Of a DNA stretch of 10,034 nt, positions 1 to 6,683 are shown in pieces. Below the pieces are notes generated by a model. That model was given only the letters and a program-made list of their open reading frames with translations. It was not told the DNA's origin and searched no databases. Source of the DNA: CAZHAC01 sp964383855 (GTDB lineage: Bacteria; Chloroflexota; Dormibacteria; Dormibacterales; Dormibacteraceae); the NCBI GenBank assembly GCA_964383855.1, contig CAYLIP010000073.1, forward strand, positions 1 through 10,034, given 5' to 3'. The position numbers and the translations under genes were made by a program. Numbering within the stretch: the first letter of the stretch is position 1; each line of letters begins with the position of its first letter.

Positions 1-916
1 TGTGCAGCGACTGGTAGCCGTTCGACTTGGGCATCGCGATGTAGTCCTTGAAGCGGCCCGGCAGCGGCTTCCAGAGCGAGTGGACGACGCCCAGCACGCC
101 GTAGCAGTCCTTGACGCTGTCGACCAGGACCCGGATCGCGAGCAGGTCGTAGATCTGGCTGAAGTCCTTCTGATCGCGCTCCATCTTCTGCCAGATCGAG
201 TACATGTGCTTGGGCCGGCCGGTGATGTCGGCCGACATCTCGATCTTCTCGAGCTCGCGCTGAAGGATCTCCTTCAGGTCCTCGACCAGCCGCTCGCGCT
301 CCTGGCGCTTGCGCGAGACCCGGCTCACCACGTCGGAGTAGGCCTCCGGCTCGAGGTGCCGGAAGGCCAGGTCCTCGAGCTCCCACTTGACCTGGCCGAT
401 GCCAAGCCGGTGGGCGAGCGGTGCGTAGATCTCGAGCGTTTCCTTGGCGATGCGGCGGCGCTTGGCCTCCGCCAGCGGGTCCAGCGTGCGCATGTTGTGC
501 AGGCGGTCGGCCAGCTTGATGAGGACCACGCGGACGTCCTCGGCCATCGCCAGCAGCATCTTCCGGATGTTCTCGGCCTGCAGCTGCTGGCTGGACCGGA
601 ACGAGATCCGGGACAGCTTGGTCACACCCTCGACGAGGTGGGCCACGTCGGCGCCGAAGTCGGCCCTGATCTCCTCCGGGGTCAGGGGCGTGTCCTCGAC
701 GGTGTCGTGCAGCAGCGCCGCCGTGATCGTGGCCGCGTCCAGGTTGATGTCGGCCAGGATGCTGGCCACCTCGAGCGGGTGCTGCACGTACTCCTCTCCG
801 GAGAGCCGCCGCTGCCCGGTGTGGGCGCGCGCCGCCATCTCGTAGGCGCGCGAGACCATCTCCCGGTCACCCGGTTCCAGGTGGGCCGCGATGCGCAGGA
901 GCTCGGAGATGCTCAA
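1..916 (-). CDS. relA: Bifunctional (p)ppGpp synthetase/hydrolase (Rel/SpoT), N-terminal part
   Basis: This is the N-terminal 305 residues of a cytosolic stringent-response enzyme that makes and degrades (p)ppGpp; the C-terminus lies beyond the left edge. Numbering from the TTG at 916, the HD hydrolase metal ligands are H46, H70, D71 and D137, with E74-D75 and N141 also present. Each is exactly seven residues before the corresponding residue recalled for the Streptococcus Rel structure (H53, H77, D78, D144). The synthetase domain begins with GRPKHMYSI (R234) and YDLLAIR (D257, the metal-binding Asp), followed by RFKDYIA at 288-294 and NGYQSLHT at the edge. The RxKD form (R288-D291) is typical of bifunctional Rel rather than EXDD synthetase-only RelA. 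TTG is chosen because an in-frame stop lies at 950-952, and the first in-frame ATG (857-859) would delete the first helix. No clear Shine-Dalgarno is seen. The gene is divergent from the HD-GYP gene. Confidence 0.95.
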   Translation of the reverse strand, partial: MSISELLRIAAHLEPGDREMVSRAYEMAARAHTGQRRLSGEEYVQHPLEVASILADINLDAATITAALLHDTVEDTPLTPEEIRADFGADVAHLVEGVTKLSRISFRSSQQLQAENIRKMLLAMAEDVRVVLIKLADRLHNMRTLDPLAEAKRRRIAKETLEIYAPLAHRLGIGQVKWELEDLAFRHLEPEAYSDVVSRVSRKRQERERLVEDLKEILQRELEKIEMSADITGRPKHMYSIWQKMERDQKDFSQIYDLLAIRVLVDSVKDCYGVLGVVHSLWKPLPGRFKDYIAMPKSNGYQSLH

Positions 917-955
917 TTCGCTCAGGTTCTTACCAGAAACGGGTTCGATTCATTC

Positions 956-965
956 GGGCCGGCCC
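956..965. repeat. 10-bp GC palindrome in the rel/HD-GYP divergent spacer
   Basis: GGGCCGGCCC is a perfect palindrome immediately upstream of the -10-like TAGAAT in the 53-nt region between the two divergent genes. It could be a binding site acting on both genes. In DNA this GC-rich a 10-bp palindrome is not rare, so function is only a possibility. Confidence 0.2.
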
Positions 966-971
966 TAGAAT
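966..971 (+). promoter_or_regulatory. Candidate -10 element of the HD-GYP gene
   Basis: TAGAAT matches the sigma-70 -10 consensus at five of six bases. No good -35 is visible (TTCGAT at 944-949 is poor). Transcription would start around 977-979, just before the ATG at 982 and after the ATG at 970. That would give an almost leaderless mRNA and favour 982 as the real start. The match rests on a single hexamer, so confidence is low. Confidence 0.3.
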
Positions 972-3900
972 GTGCCGCCCCATGCCGGATCCCAGGTCGC
1001 GGATCTCCGTCCCGCTCGCCCTGTTCGTGAGCGCGGCCGTCGCCCTACTGGCCGGCGCCTCGTTCAACATCCAGGGCCGGACGGGCGAGACGGTCCTCCT
1101 CTCGCTCCTCGCCGCCCTGCTCGCCTTCGGGGCGGGCGTGGCCCACCAGTGGTGGCGATATGCCCTCGGCGCCTTCGCCGGCGCCGTCGCGATCGAGCTC
1201 TTCACCTATCACTTCAACCTGCGCGACCACTACTTCCCGATCACCTCGGCCGGCCTCCTGACCCTGGCTGCCGCCGGAATGATCGCGTTCATCGCCTACA
1301 GCTGGATCACCGACGACCTGCGTCGCCGGATGGATGACCTGCAGCGGCTCAACCGGCGTCTCGAGGAGCAGCACCGGGTCTTCCTGGCGGCGACCGACGA
1401 GGCCGCCGTGCAGGCCGGCGGCTTCGCCGACCTCGCCGAGAGCACGGCCCGGCAGACCTCCTCCGAGATCTGCTGCTACTACCTGGCCAGCGCCGAGGGC
1501 ACGCATTTCGTTCCCCAGGAGCCGGGCGTGGGCATGCGCTCCTTCAAGCCGCACCCGGTCGACCGCCGCCGCCAGGGCGACCGCCTGCTGGCCGCCATCG
1601 AGGCCGCGCAGGCGTTTCACACGGTCGATCTGGGCGACCTCTCCGGCCTTTTCGACTACCTCCCGCCCGACTTCCAGCTGGTGGCGGCGCTGGCGGTGCC
1701 GATTCCAACCGGCGACAGGGTCGGCGGTTTCGTCCTGATCGCCAACAAGCCTGGCGGCTACGGCCAGGACGACCGCCGCCTGGCCACGACCCTCGCCATG
1801 CGGGCGGGCGCTCACCTGGCCTCGATGCACGCCGTCGCCCTGAGCAAGCAGGAGGCGGAGCACTACGCGCTTCTCAACGACCTCGTCAAGCAGGCCTCGG
1901 GCATGAGCTTCGAAGAGGTGCTGGCCCTGGTCCTGGAACGAGCCCGGACGCTCATGCCCCACGACTCGGCGAGGGCGGCCATCTTCGGTCCCAACCGGAC
2001 CTACACGATGGTCGGGGGCAGCCCGGTGCCATCGCCGATCGCGGGCGGGCTGGAGGACGTATGGCTCGGGCAGACGGTGATCCGGGCCGCGGTGACGGGC
2101 CACGACGGGCTCTACAGCGGACTCGAGCCGCCCGAGGGCAACGCCGTATCCGAGGCGCTGGTGCCGATCCGCGGCAAGCAGGCCGTGCTTGGCGCCATCT
2201 GCCTCGGCCGCCGCCAGGCGAAGACCTTCGGCACCGCCGATCTGCCGGCCCTCGACGAGCTGGGCACCATGGCCGGCGTCGCCGTCGAGAACGCTCACGC
2301 GCTGGAGCAGGTGAGCGGCCAGGCCAGCAAGCTCGACACCGCGCTCAACGCCCTGGGCGAGATATCGCAGGCCCTGACCTCGGTCACCGAGGGCGCCGCC
2401 GTCCTCGAGCGCAAGACCCTGGAGAGCGCGACCCGCCTCTACGGGCTCCGGCACGCCGTGATCACGCGGCGGGCCGATGAGGCCTGCTCCCGGGTCCTGG
2501 ATGCGCTCGGGTTCGGGGAGGACTTCGCGGGCGCCGAGATCCAGAACGGCCAGGGCGTGATCGGGGCCGTGATGCTCTCCGGACGGCCGGTGGCGATCTC
2601 CGACCTGACCGCCTCCTGGGACGGCCTCGACGACCCCGCGCTGGTCGCCCACGGCATCCGGTCGGCGCTCAGCGTGCCCGTGCTCGAGGGGGGCGAGCGC
2701 TGGGGCACGCTCTCGGTCTTCGACGTCCAGCCCCGGGGCTGGACCGAGGACGACATCCGGGTTCTCTCCACCCTGGGCAACGAGGCGGTGGTGGCGCTGA
2801 AGAACGCCGAGCTCTACGACTCCAGCAAGAAGATGATCTGGGAGCTCACCAACCTGCACGAGGGCCTGCGCGCGGTGACCTCCACCCTCGAGCTCGACCA
2901 GGTGCTCGAGATCGTCCTCGGCTGGGCGGGCAAGGCGGCCGGCGCCCAGATCGGATGCGTCGCGCTCCTCAACGGCGCCGGCCTCAAGATCGTGGGCTCC
3001 TACGGGACCGACCACGCCACCGCCGAGAAGCTGGCGCTGGAGCTCGGCGGTGACATCGCGCACGACGTCATGGACTCGGGCAAGCCGGTCATGGAGGAGA
3101 TGGCCGAGTCGGCCGGGCGCGGGTCGGGCCCGCTCTTCCCCACCTCGGTTCTCTGCGTCCCGATCATGCTGCGCGAGGAGCCCACCGGGGTCATCTTCCT
3201 GGCCAACTACCAGGCCGGCCACCCCTTCACCGACGATCACCGGCGCCTGCTCACCGCGCTGGCGGCCCAGGCGGCGATCTCGATCGACAACGCCAAGCTG
3301 TTCAAGGACCGGCAGGAGCTCTTCATGGGCAGCCTGCGCGCGCTCGCCGACGCGGTCGACGCCCGCGACCCCTACACGGCCGGCCACTCGCAGCGCGTGA
3401 CCGAGTACGCGCTGACGATCGCCCGCCAGATGGAGTACGCGCCCGGCGACCGCGAGGCCTGGCGCCGGCTCGAGCAGGGCAGCCTGCTGCATGACATCGG
3501 GAAGATCGCCATCCCTGACGCGGTCCTGGCCAAGCCGGGTCCACTGACCGGCCAGGAGTTCGAGTTGATGAAGACTCACCCGCTCCGCGGCTACGACATC
3601 CTGAAGAACCTGAGCATGCTCACCGACGAGCTGCAGGTCGTGCGTTCTCACCACGAGCGGTTCGACGGCGACGGTTACCCCGATCGGAAGCAGGGCGAGG
3701 AACTGCCGATCTTCGTGTGGATCGTCGGGGGCGCCGACGCCTTCGACGCCATGACGTCCGATCGCCCGTACCGCAAGGGCATGACCTTTGAGGAGGCGCT
3801 GGGCGAGGTGGAGAAGGGATCGGGCACGCACTTCCACCCGGCCGTCGCCGAGGCCATGGTCCGGGCCGCCCGGGCGGGGGCGCTGCGGATCCTCGAGCAG

Positions 3901-3993
3901 CGCTCGCTGTACGCCGACGCCCCCGCGCCGGGCGCCTTCGAGAACCCGGTTTCGGCCGGGCCCGGTCAGCCGGCCGGCGGCCGGGCGTCCTGA
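970..3993 (+). CDS. Membrane-anchored four-GAF HD-GYP phosphodiesterase/sensor
   Basis: This 1007-residue protein is a putative cyclic-di-GMP phosphodiesterase. Four hydrophobic segments (about 13-31, 42-62, 64-82, 91-113) anchor it in the membrane. A charged, probably coiled-coil linker (114-137) follows, then four GAF-like domains (about 138-295, 299-445, 455-615, 625-780). The first is the most divergent and has vicinal cysteines C168-C169. The HD-GYP domain (about 786-970) is intact: H806 in AGHSQRV, H841-D842 in HDIGKIAIPD, HHERFDGDGYP at 894-904, and D923 in GADAFDAMTSDRPYR. All expected metal ligands are present, so hydrolase activity is likely. No GGDEF or EAL domain is seen. The GAF ligands are unknown. 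ATG 970 gives the longest protein; ATG 982 is an alternative, and neither has a Shine-Dalgarno sequence. The gene is divergent from rel and convergent, 13 nt apart, with the next minus-strand gene. Substrate is inferred from family; some HD-GYP proteins use other cyclic dinucleotides. Confidence 0.93.
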   Translation: MCRPMPDPRSRISVPLALFVSAAVALLAGASFNIQGRTGETVLLSLLAALLAFGAGVAHQWWRYALGAFAGAVAIELFTYHFNLRDHYFPITSAGLLTLAAAGMIAFIAYSWITDDLRRRMDDLQRLNRRLEEQHRVFLAATDEAAVQAGGFADLAESTARQTSSEICCYYLASAEGTHFVPQEPGVGMRSFKPHPVDRRRQGDRLLAAIEAAQAFHTVDLGDLSGLFDYLPPDFQLVAALAVPIPTGDRVGGFVLIANKPGGYGQDDRRLATTLAMRAGAHLASMHAVALSKQEAEHYALLNDLVKQASGMSFEEVLALVLERARTLMPHDSARAAIFGPNRTYTMVGGSPVPSPIAGGLEDVWLGQTVIRAAVTGHDGLYSGLEPPEGNAVSEALVPIRGKQAVLGAICLGRRQAKTFGTADLPALDELGTMAGVAVENAHALEQVSGQASKLDTALNALGEISQALTSVTEGAAVLERKTLESATRLYGLRHAVITRRADEACSRVLDALGFGEDFAGAEIQNGQGVIGAVMLSGRPVAISDLTASWDGLDDPALVAHGIRSALSVPVLEGGERWGTLSVFDVQPRGWTEDDIRVLSTLGNEAVVALKNAELYDSSKKMIWELTNLHEGLRAVTSTLELDQVLEIVLGWAGKAAGAQIGCVALLNGAGLKIVGSYGTDHATAEKLALELGGDIAHDVMDSGKPVMEEMAESAGRGSGPLFPTSVLCVPIMLREEPTGVIFLANYQAGHPFTDDHRRLLTALAAQAAISIDNAKLFKDRQELFMGSLRALADAVDARDPYTAGHSQRVTEYALTIARQMEYAPGDREAWRRLEQGSLLHDIGKIAIPDAVLAKPGPLTGQEFELMKTHPLRGYDILKNLSMLTDELQVVRSHHERFDGDGYPDRKQGEELPIFVWIVGGADAFDAMTSDRPYRKGMTFEEALGEVEKGSGTHFHPAVAEAMVRAARAGALRILEQRSLYADAPAPGAFENPVSAGPGQPAGGRAS

Positions 3994-4006
3994 TCCGGAG
4001 TCGTTT

Positions 4007-5071
4007 CTAGGAGCTCAGGATGAGCGGGAGCTCCAGCAGCCCCGCGGCCGCCCCGACCAGCAGCGCCCAGAGTCCGAAGCGATCACCCCGGGCGCACCAG
4101 CCGAGGTAGGTCAGCGCCAGGACGCCGGCCGTCACCCGGTAGTAGGCGGCCGGGTCAAGCCAGGTGTCGTTCCCGGCCCCCACGGCCAGCAGCGCGTAGG
4201 CGGCGGCGGCCAGGGTCGGGGCGTCCCGCGCGACCAGCAGGCGCAGCCCGGCCAGCAGCGTTATGGCGATCGGCGGCGCCAGCAGCAGGGCGCGAACGCC
4301 GCCCTGGGCGAGGAGCCTGAAGGGCGCGCCAGGCGGGTCCAGGAAGTGGGCGCCGAGGTCGTTGAAGTGGGGGCCGCGAACCGCCTGGTGAACGAAGATC
4401 GCCCAGACCAGGTAGAGGGCCGCGAGCCCGGCGAAGGGCAGCGCGCGGGCCCACTCCCGGGCCGCCGCGTGCCGCGCCGCCTCGGTGGCCAGCGCCACCC
4501 CGGCCGTCTCCTTGGCGAGCGTGGCCAGGAACAGAAGCGGTGCCGACGAGGCCACCAGGCCGGCCATCAGGAGCGCCAGCTGAAGCGGTTCCGTGAGATC
4601 GAGCAGGAGGGGGATCCAGACCCCGGGATAAGCGGCCAGCAGGAGGGCCAGCCAGGGTGAGCGGCCGCCCCGCGCAGCTGCGGCGGCAGCCAGGGCCGCC
4701 ACCGCGGCGCAGGCGGCCAGGTTGACCAGGACCAGCGCCAGCGGGAGCCGCGAGCGGGCGCCCAGGCTCAGCGCCCAGGCCAGCGCCGGGTACAGGTAGC
4801 GCCGGACGCGGAAGGTGTTGTCCAGCGCCTGCGCGGTCTCGGGGTGGCGGAGCAGCGGGTCCTGGGCCAGGTAGAAGTAGAACTGGCCGTCGTAGCCGTT
4901 GCCCGGCCGGACGGGCTGCCCGGGGATGAGCACCGCCGGCGTCGCGTAGTCCGAGCCGGCGCTGATCATCCGCTGAAAGCGGAAGCCGTCGGCGGCGCCG
5001 GCCCGCAGCGCCAGCGCGCCGAAGAAGAGCAGCGCGACCAGGGCCGGCGGCAGCCAGCGCCTCGTCACCAC
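4007..5071 (-). CDS. Polytopic membrane protein, GT-C glycosyltransferase-like
   Basis: This is a roughly 354-residue integral membrane protein with about eight to ten hydrophobic segments. It resembles GT-C fold, polyprenol-sugar-using proteins of the kind annotated as cell-surface glycopolymer formation proteins. After the first segment (7-22) an extracytoplasmic loop carries GYDGQFYFYLAQDP (D61, the position where GT-C enzymes place the catalytic acid), then RRYLYPALAW (90-99), DLTEP (158-162) and AKET (186-189). GTG at 5071 is taken as the start because it lies just before the first membrane helix; GTG 5068 is an equal alternative. The frame is open up to 5236, but that extension overlaps the proS C-terminus and encodes an Arg-rich stretch unlike a real N-terminus. 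It starts 11 nt after the proS stop, so it is probably co-transcribed with proS. The sugar donor and acceptor cannot be told. GT-C assignment is by motif memory. Confidence 0.75.
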   Translation of the reverse strand: MVTRRWLPPALVALLFFGALALRAGAADGFRFQRMISAGSDYATPAVLIPGQPVRPGNGYDGQFYFYLAQDPLLRHPETAQALDNTFRVRRYLYPALAWALSLGARSRLPLALVLVNLAACAAVAALAAAAAARGGRSPWLALLLAAYPGVWIPLLLDLTEPLQLALLMAGLVASSAPLLFLATLAKETAGVALATEAARHAAAREWARALPFAGLAALYLVWAIFVHQAVRGPHFNDLGAHFLDPPGAPFRLLAQGGVRALLLAPPIAITLLAGLRLLVARDAPTLAAAAYALLAVGAGNDTWLDPAAYYRVTAGVLALTYLGWCARGDRFGLWALLVGAAAGLLELPLILSS

Positions 5072-5082
5072 CGGCGGAAAGC

Positions 5083-6522
5083 TCAGTAGGAGCGCGCGAA
5101 GGCGACCCGGCGCACGGCGGGCCGGCCGCAGACCAGACAGGTGCCGGCGACCTGAGCGTGGGGGTCGAAGTTGCGTGTCGTCACCCCGCCCGTCTCCTCC
5201 TTCACCCGCGCCTCGCACTCGCCGCTCTCGCACCATGGCGCCCAGACAAAGCCCGTCCGCGTGGCGAAATGCGCCTTCAGCTCATCCAGGGTCTCCACCT
5301 CGAAGGTGTTCTCGCGCATGAAGTCGAGGGCTCGCTGGTAGAGCGCCGCCTGGAAGCGATCGAGCTCCTCGCTCAGCCGCGGCGCCAGGCCCTCCGCCGG
5401 GAGCGCCCGCTTCTCGCGGCTGAGGCGGTCGACGAGGGTGACCTGGCCGGCCTCCACGTCGCGCGGGCCGACCTCGAGCCGCAGCGGCACGCCCTTCAGC
5501 TCCCAGTGGTTGAACTTCTCGCCCGGCCGCTCGTCCCGGCGGTCGGCGACGACGCGGATGCCGGCCGCCCGCAGCTCCCGCTCGGCCCGGTTGACGAAAT
5601 CGGCCACGCCCTCGTTGTCGCCGCGGATGGGCACGATCACGACCTGCACGGGCGCCACGCGGGGCGGCATCACGAGGCCGGTGTCATCGCCGTGAGCCAT
5701 GATCACGCCGCCCACCAGCCGGGTCGAGATGCCCCAGGAGGTGGTGTGGCACAGCTGCTTACGGTTCTCGCGGTCGGTGTAGGTGATGTCGTAGGCGCGC
5801 GCGAAGTTCTGGCCGAGGTAGTGGGAGGTTCCGGCCTGGAGTGCCAGGCCGTCGCGCATCATCCCCTCGATCGAGGTCGTGTACTCGGCGCCGGCGAACT
5901 TCTCGGACTCGCTCTTCTGGCCGACGATGACCGGAATCGCCAGCCAGTCCTCGGCCACCTGGCGGTAGTAGTCGAGGATGAGCGCGACCTCCTCCCGGGC
6001 CTCGCCGGCGTCGGCGTGGAAGGTATGCCCCTCCTGCCACAGGAACTCGGCGGTGCGCAGGAAGAGCCGGGTGCGCATCTCCCAGCGCATGACGTTGCAC
6101 CACTGGTTGGTCAGCTGGGGCAGGTCGCGATGCGACTGGATGTAGCGCCGGATGATGGTGCCGATGATGGTCTCGCTGGTCGGGCGCACGACCAGCGGCT
6201 GCTCCAGCTGGCTGCTCCCCGCCCGCGTCACCCAGGCCACCTGGGGGTTGAAGCCCTCGACGTGCTCGGCCTCCTTGAGGAATATCTCCTCGGGGATCAG
6301 GAGCGGGAAGTACCAGTTCTGGTGCCCGGACGACTTGATCATGTCGTCGAACGCGCGCTGGATGTTCTCCCAGATGCCGTAGCCATAGGGGCGGATGACC
6401 ATGCAGCCGCGGACCGGCGTGTAGTCGGCCAGCTCGGCCTTGCGGACCACGTCCGTGTACCAGCGGTCGAAGTCGACCGACATGCGCGTGATCTCTTTGA
6501 CGAAGTCCTGCTGTTCTTCCAT
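5083..6522 (-). CDS. proS: Prolyl-tRNA synthetase, archaeal/eukaryote-like type
   Basis: This class IIa aminoacyl-tRNA synthetase charges tRNA-Pro with proline in the cytosol. Its 479 residues fit the short type lacking the inserted editing domain of Escherichia coli ProRS. Motif 1 covers VIRPYGYGIWENIQ (42-55), and RPTSET lies at 113-118. Motif 2 is RWEMRTRLFLRTAEFLWQEGHT (146-167; key residues R146, E148, R156, E159, E164, H166). GTSHYLGQNFA lies at 231-241 and motif 3 around GGVIMAHGDDTGLVMPPRVAP (271-291). The C-terminal domain has C431, C436, C462 and C465, a likely zinc site, and ends in ARSY as is typical of this type. The ATG at 6522 is preceded by GGGAG at 11-nt spacing. No other proS copy is in the window. 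The leader upstream may be structured. The GT-C-like gene follows after 11 nt. Confidence 0.97.
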   Translation of the reverse strand: MEEQQDFVKEITRMSVDFDRWYTDVVRKAELADYTPVRGCMVIRPYGYGIWENIQRAFDDMIKSSGHQNWYFPLLIPEEIFLKEAEHVEGFNPQVAWVTRAGSSQLEQPLVVRPTSETIIGTIIRRYIQSHRDLPQLTNQWCNVMRWEMRTRLFLRTAEFLWQEGHTFHADAGEAREEVALILDYYRQVAEDWLAIPVIVGQKSESEKFAGAEYTTSIEGMMRDGLALQAGTSHYLGQNFARAYDITYTDRENRKQLCHTTSWGISTRLVGGVIMAHGDDTGLVMPPRVAPVQVVIVPIRGDNEGVADFVNRAERELRAAGIRVVADRRDERPGEKFNHWELKGVPLRLEVGPRDVEAGQVTLVDRLSREKRALPAEGLAPRLSEELDRFQAALYQRALDFMRENTFEVETLDELKAHFATRTGFVWAPWCESGECEARVKEETGGVTTRNFDPHAQVAGTCLVCGRPAVRRVAFARSY

Positions 6523-6533
6523 GGACGGGCGTG

Positions 6534-6538
6534 CTCCC
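6534..6538 (-). promoter_or_regulatory. Candidate Shine-Dalgarno of proS
   Basis: Read on the minus strand this is GGGAG, 11 nt before the proS ATG, a slightly long but usable spacing. The overlapping ACCGGG (6541 down to 6536) is a perfect 6-nt complement of CCCGGT (6622 down to 6617) in the same leader, so the site could be masked by pairing. Confidence 0.4.
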
Positions 6539-6555
6539 GGTTCAGTTGAGGGCGG

Positions 6556-6654
6556 CGCGGCCGCTGCCGGCCGCGGGACAGCGCGAGGTGGCCGCTACTG
6601 GAGCGGCTGGGTAGGGACCGGGGCCTCCCCCGCTCGGTTCCGAGCGGCGCTGTC
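6556..6654 (-). promoter_or_regulatory. Nested inverted repeats, possible structured proS leader
   Basis: Four perfect inverted repeats fit together without conflict. An outer helix pairs 6577-6583 (GACAGCG) with 6648-6654 (CGCTGTC). Inside it lie hairpin 6591-6596/6602-6607 (GCCGCT/AGCGGC, 5-nt loop) and hairpin 6630-6637/6640-6647 (CCGCTCGG/CCGAGCGG, needing a tetraloop in RNA, so 7 bp). Next to it is hairpin 6556-6562/6569-6575 (CGCGGCC/GGCCGCG, 6-nt loop). As minus-strand RNA this forms a three-way junction plus one hairpin before the proS ribosome site. The arrangement would sit in a leader of about 140 nt if the GATAAT at 6670-6675 is the promoter. The strand is inferred; the DNA symmetry permits either direction. 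GC-rich DNA produces chance stems, so this is tentative. It does not match a T-box. Confidence 0.35.
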
Positions 6655-6665
6655 GACCATGAGAG

Positions 6666-6674
6666 TGCGATTAT
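6666..6674 (+). promoter_or_regulatory. Candidate extended -10 for the DUF2461 gene
   Basis: TGC followed by GATTAT resembles an extended -10 (TGn plus four of six consensus bases). Transcription would begin around 6680-6684, essentially at the ATG, which has no Shine-Dalgarno upstream. This is the only AT-rich patch in the 161-nt region. No -35 is recognisable. Confidence 0.28.
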
Positions 6675-6675
6675 C
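6670..6675 (-). promoter_or_regulatory. Candidate -10 element of proS
   Basis: On the minus strand this reads GATAAT, five of six bases of the -10 consensus. It lies on the same AT-rich patch as the plus-strand candidate. No -35 at normal spacing is visible (TTGAAG at 6703-6698 is 22 nt away). Transcription from here would give proS a leader of about 140 nt. Confidence 0.28.
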
Positions 6676-6683
6676 CCTCAGCA

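Noticed and set aside
2..1030. A 342-codon plus-strand frame over rel.
   Set aside because: The minus strand carries all Rel hydrolase and synthetase motifs; the plus frame is low-complexity and continues into the start of the HD-GYP gene.
1045..3837. A 930-codon open frame antisense to the HD-GYP gene.
   Set aside because: The sense strand encodes unmistakable GAF and HD-GYP motifs. Strong G/C bias at third positions removes stops from the antisense frame, and its translation shows no family motifs.
3970..3984. Hairpin CCGGCC-GGC-GGCCGG near the end of the HD-GYP gene as an intrinsic terminator.
   Set aside because: It is inside the coding region, has only a 6-bp stem, and is not followed by a T run.
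5072..5236. An N-terminal extension of the GT-C-like protein up to 5236.
   Set aside because: It overlaps the proS C-terminal zinc region and ARSY tail; the extension is Arg/Gly-rich, and the membrane helix begins right after the GTG codons at 5071/5068.
5158..6549. A 463-codon open frame antisense to proS.
   Set aside because: It is a GC-bias shadow; proS motifs are complete on the minus strand.
6556..6663. A T-box riboswitch upstream of proS.
   Set aside because: The only resemblance to the T-box sequence is CGGAACCGAG, which lies inside a perfect hairpin more than 100 nt from the start codon. No specifier-loop architecture was recognised.
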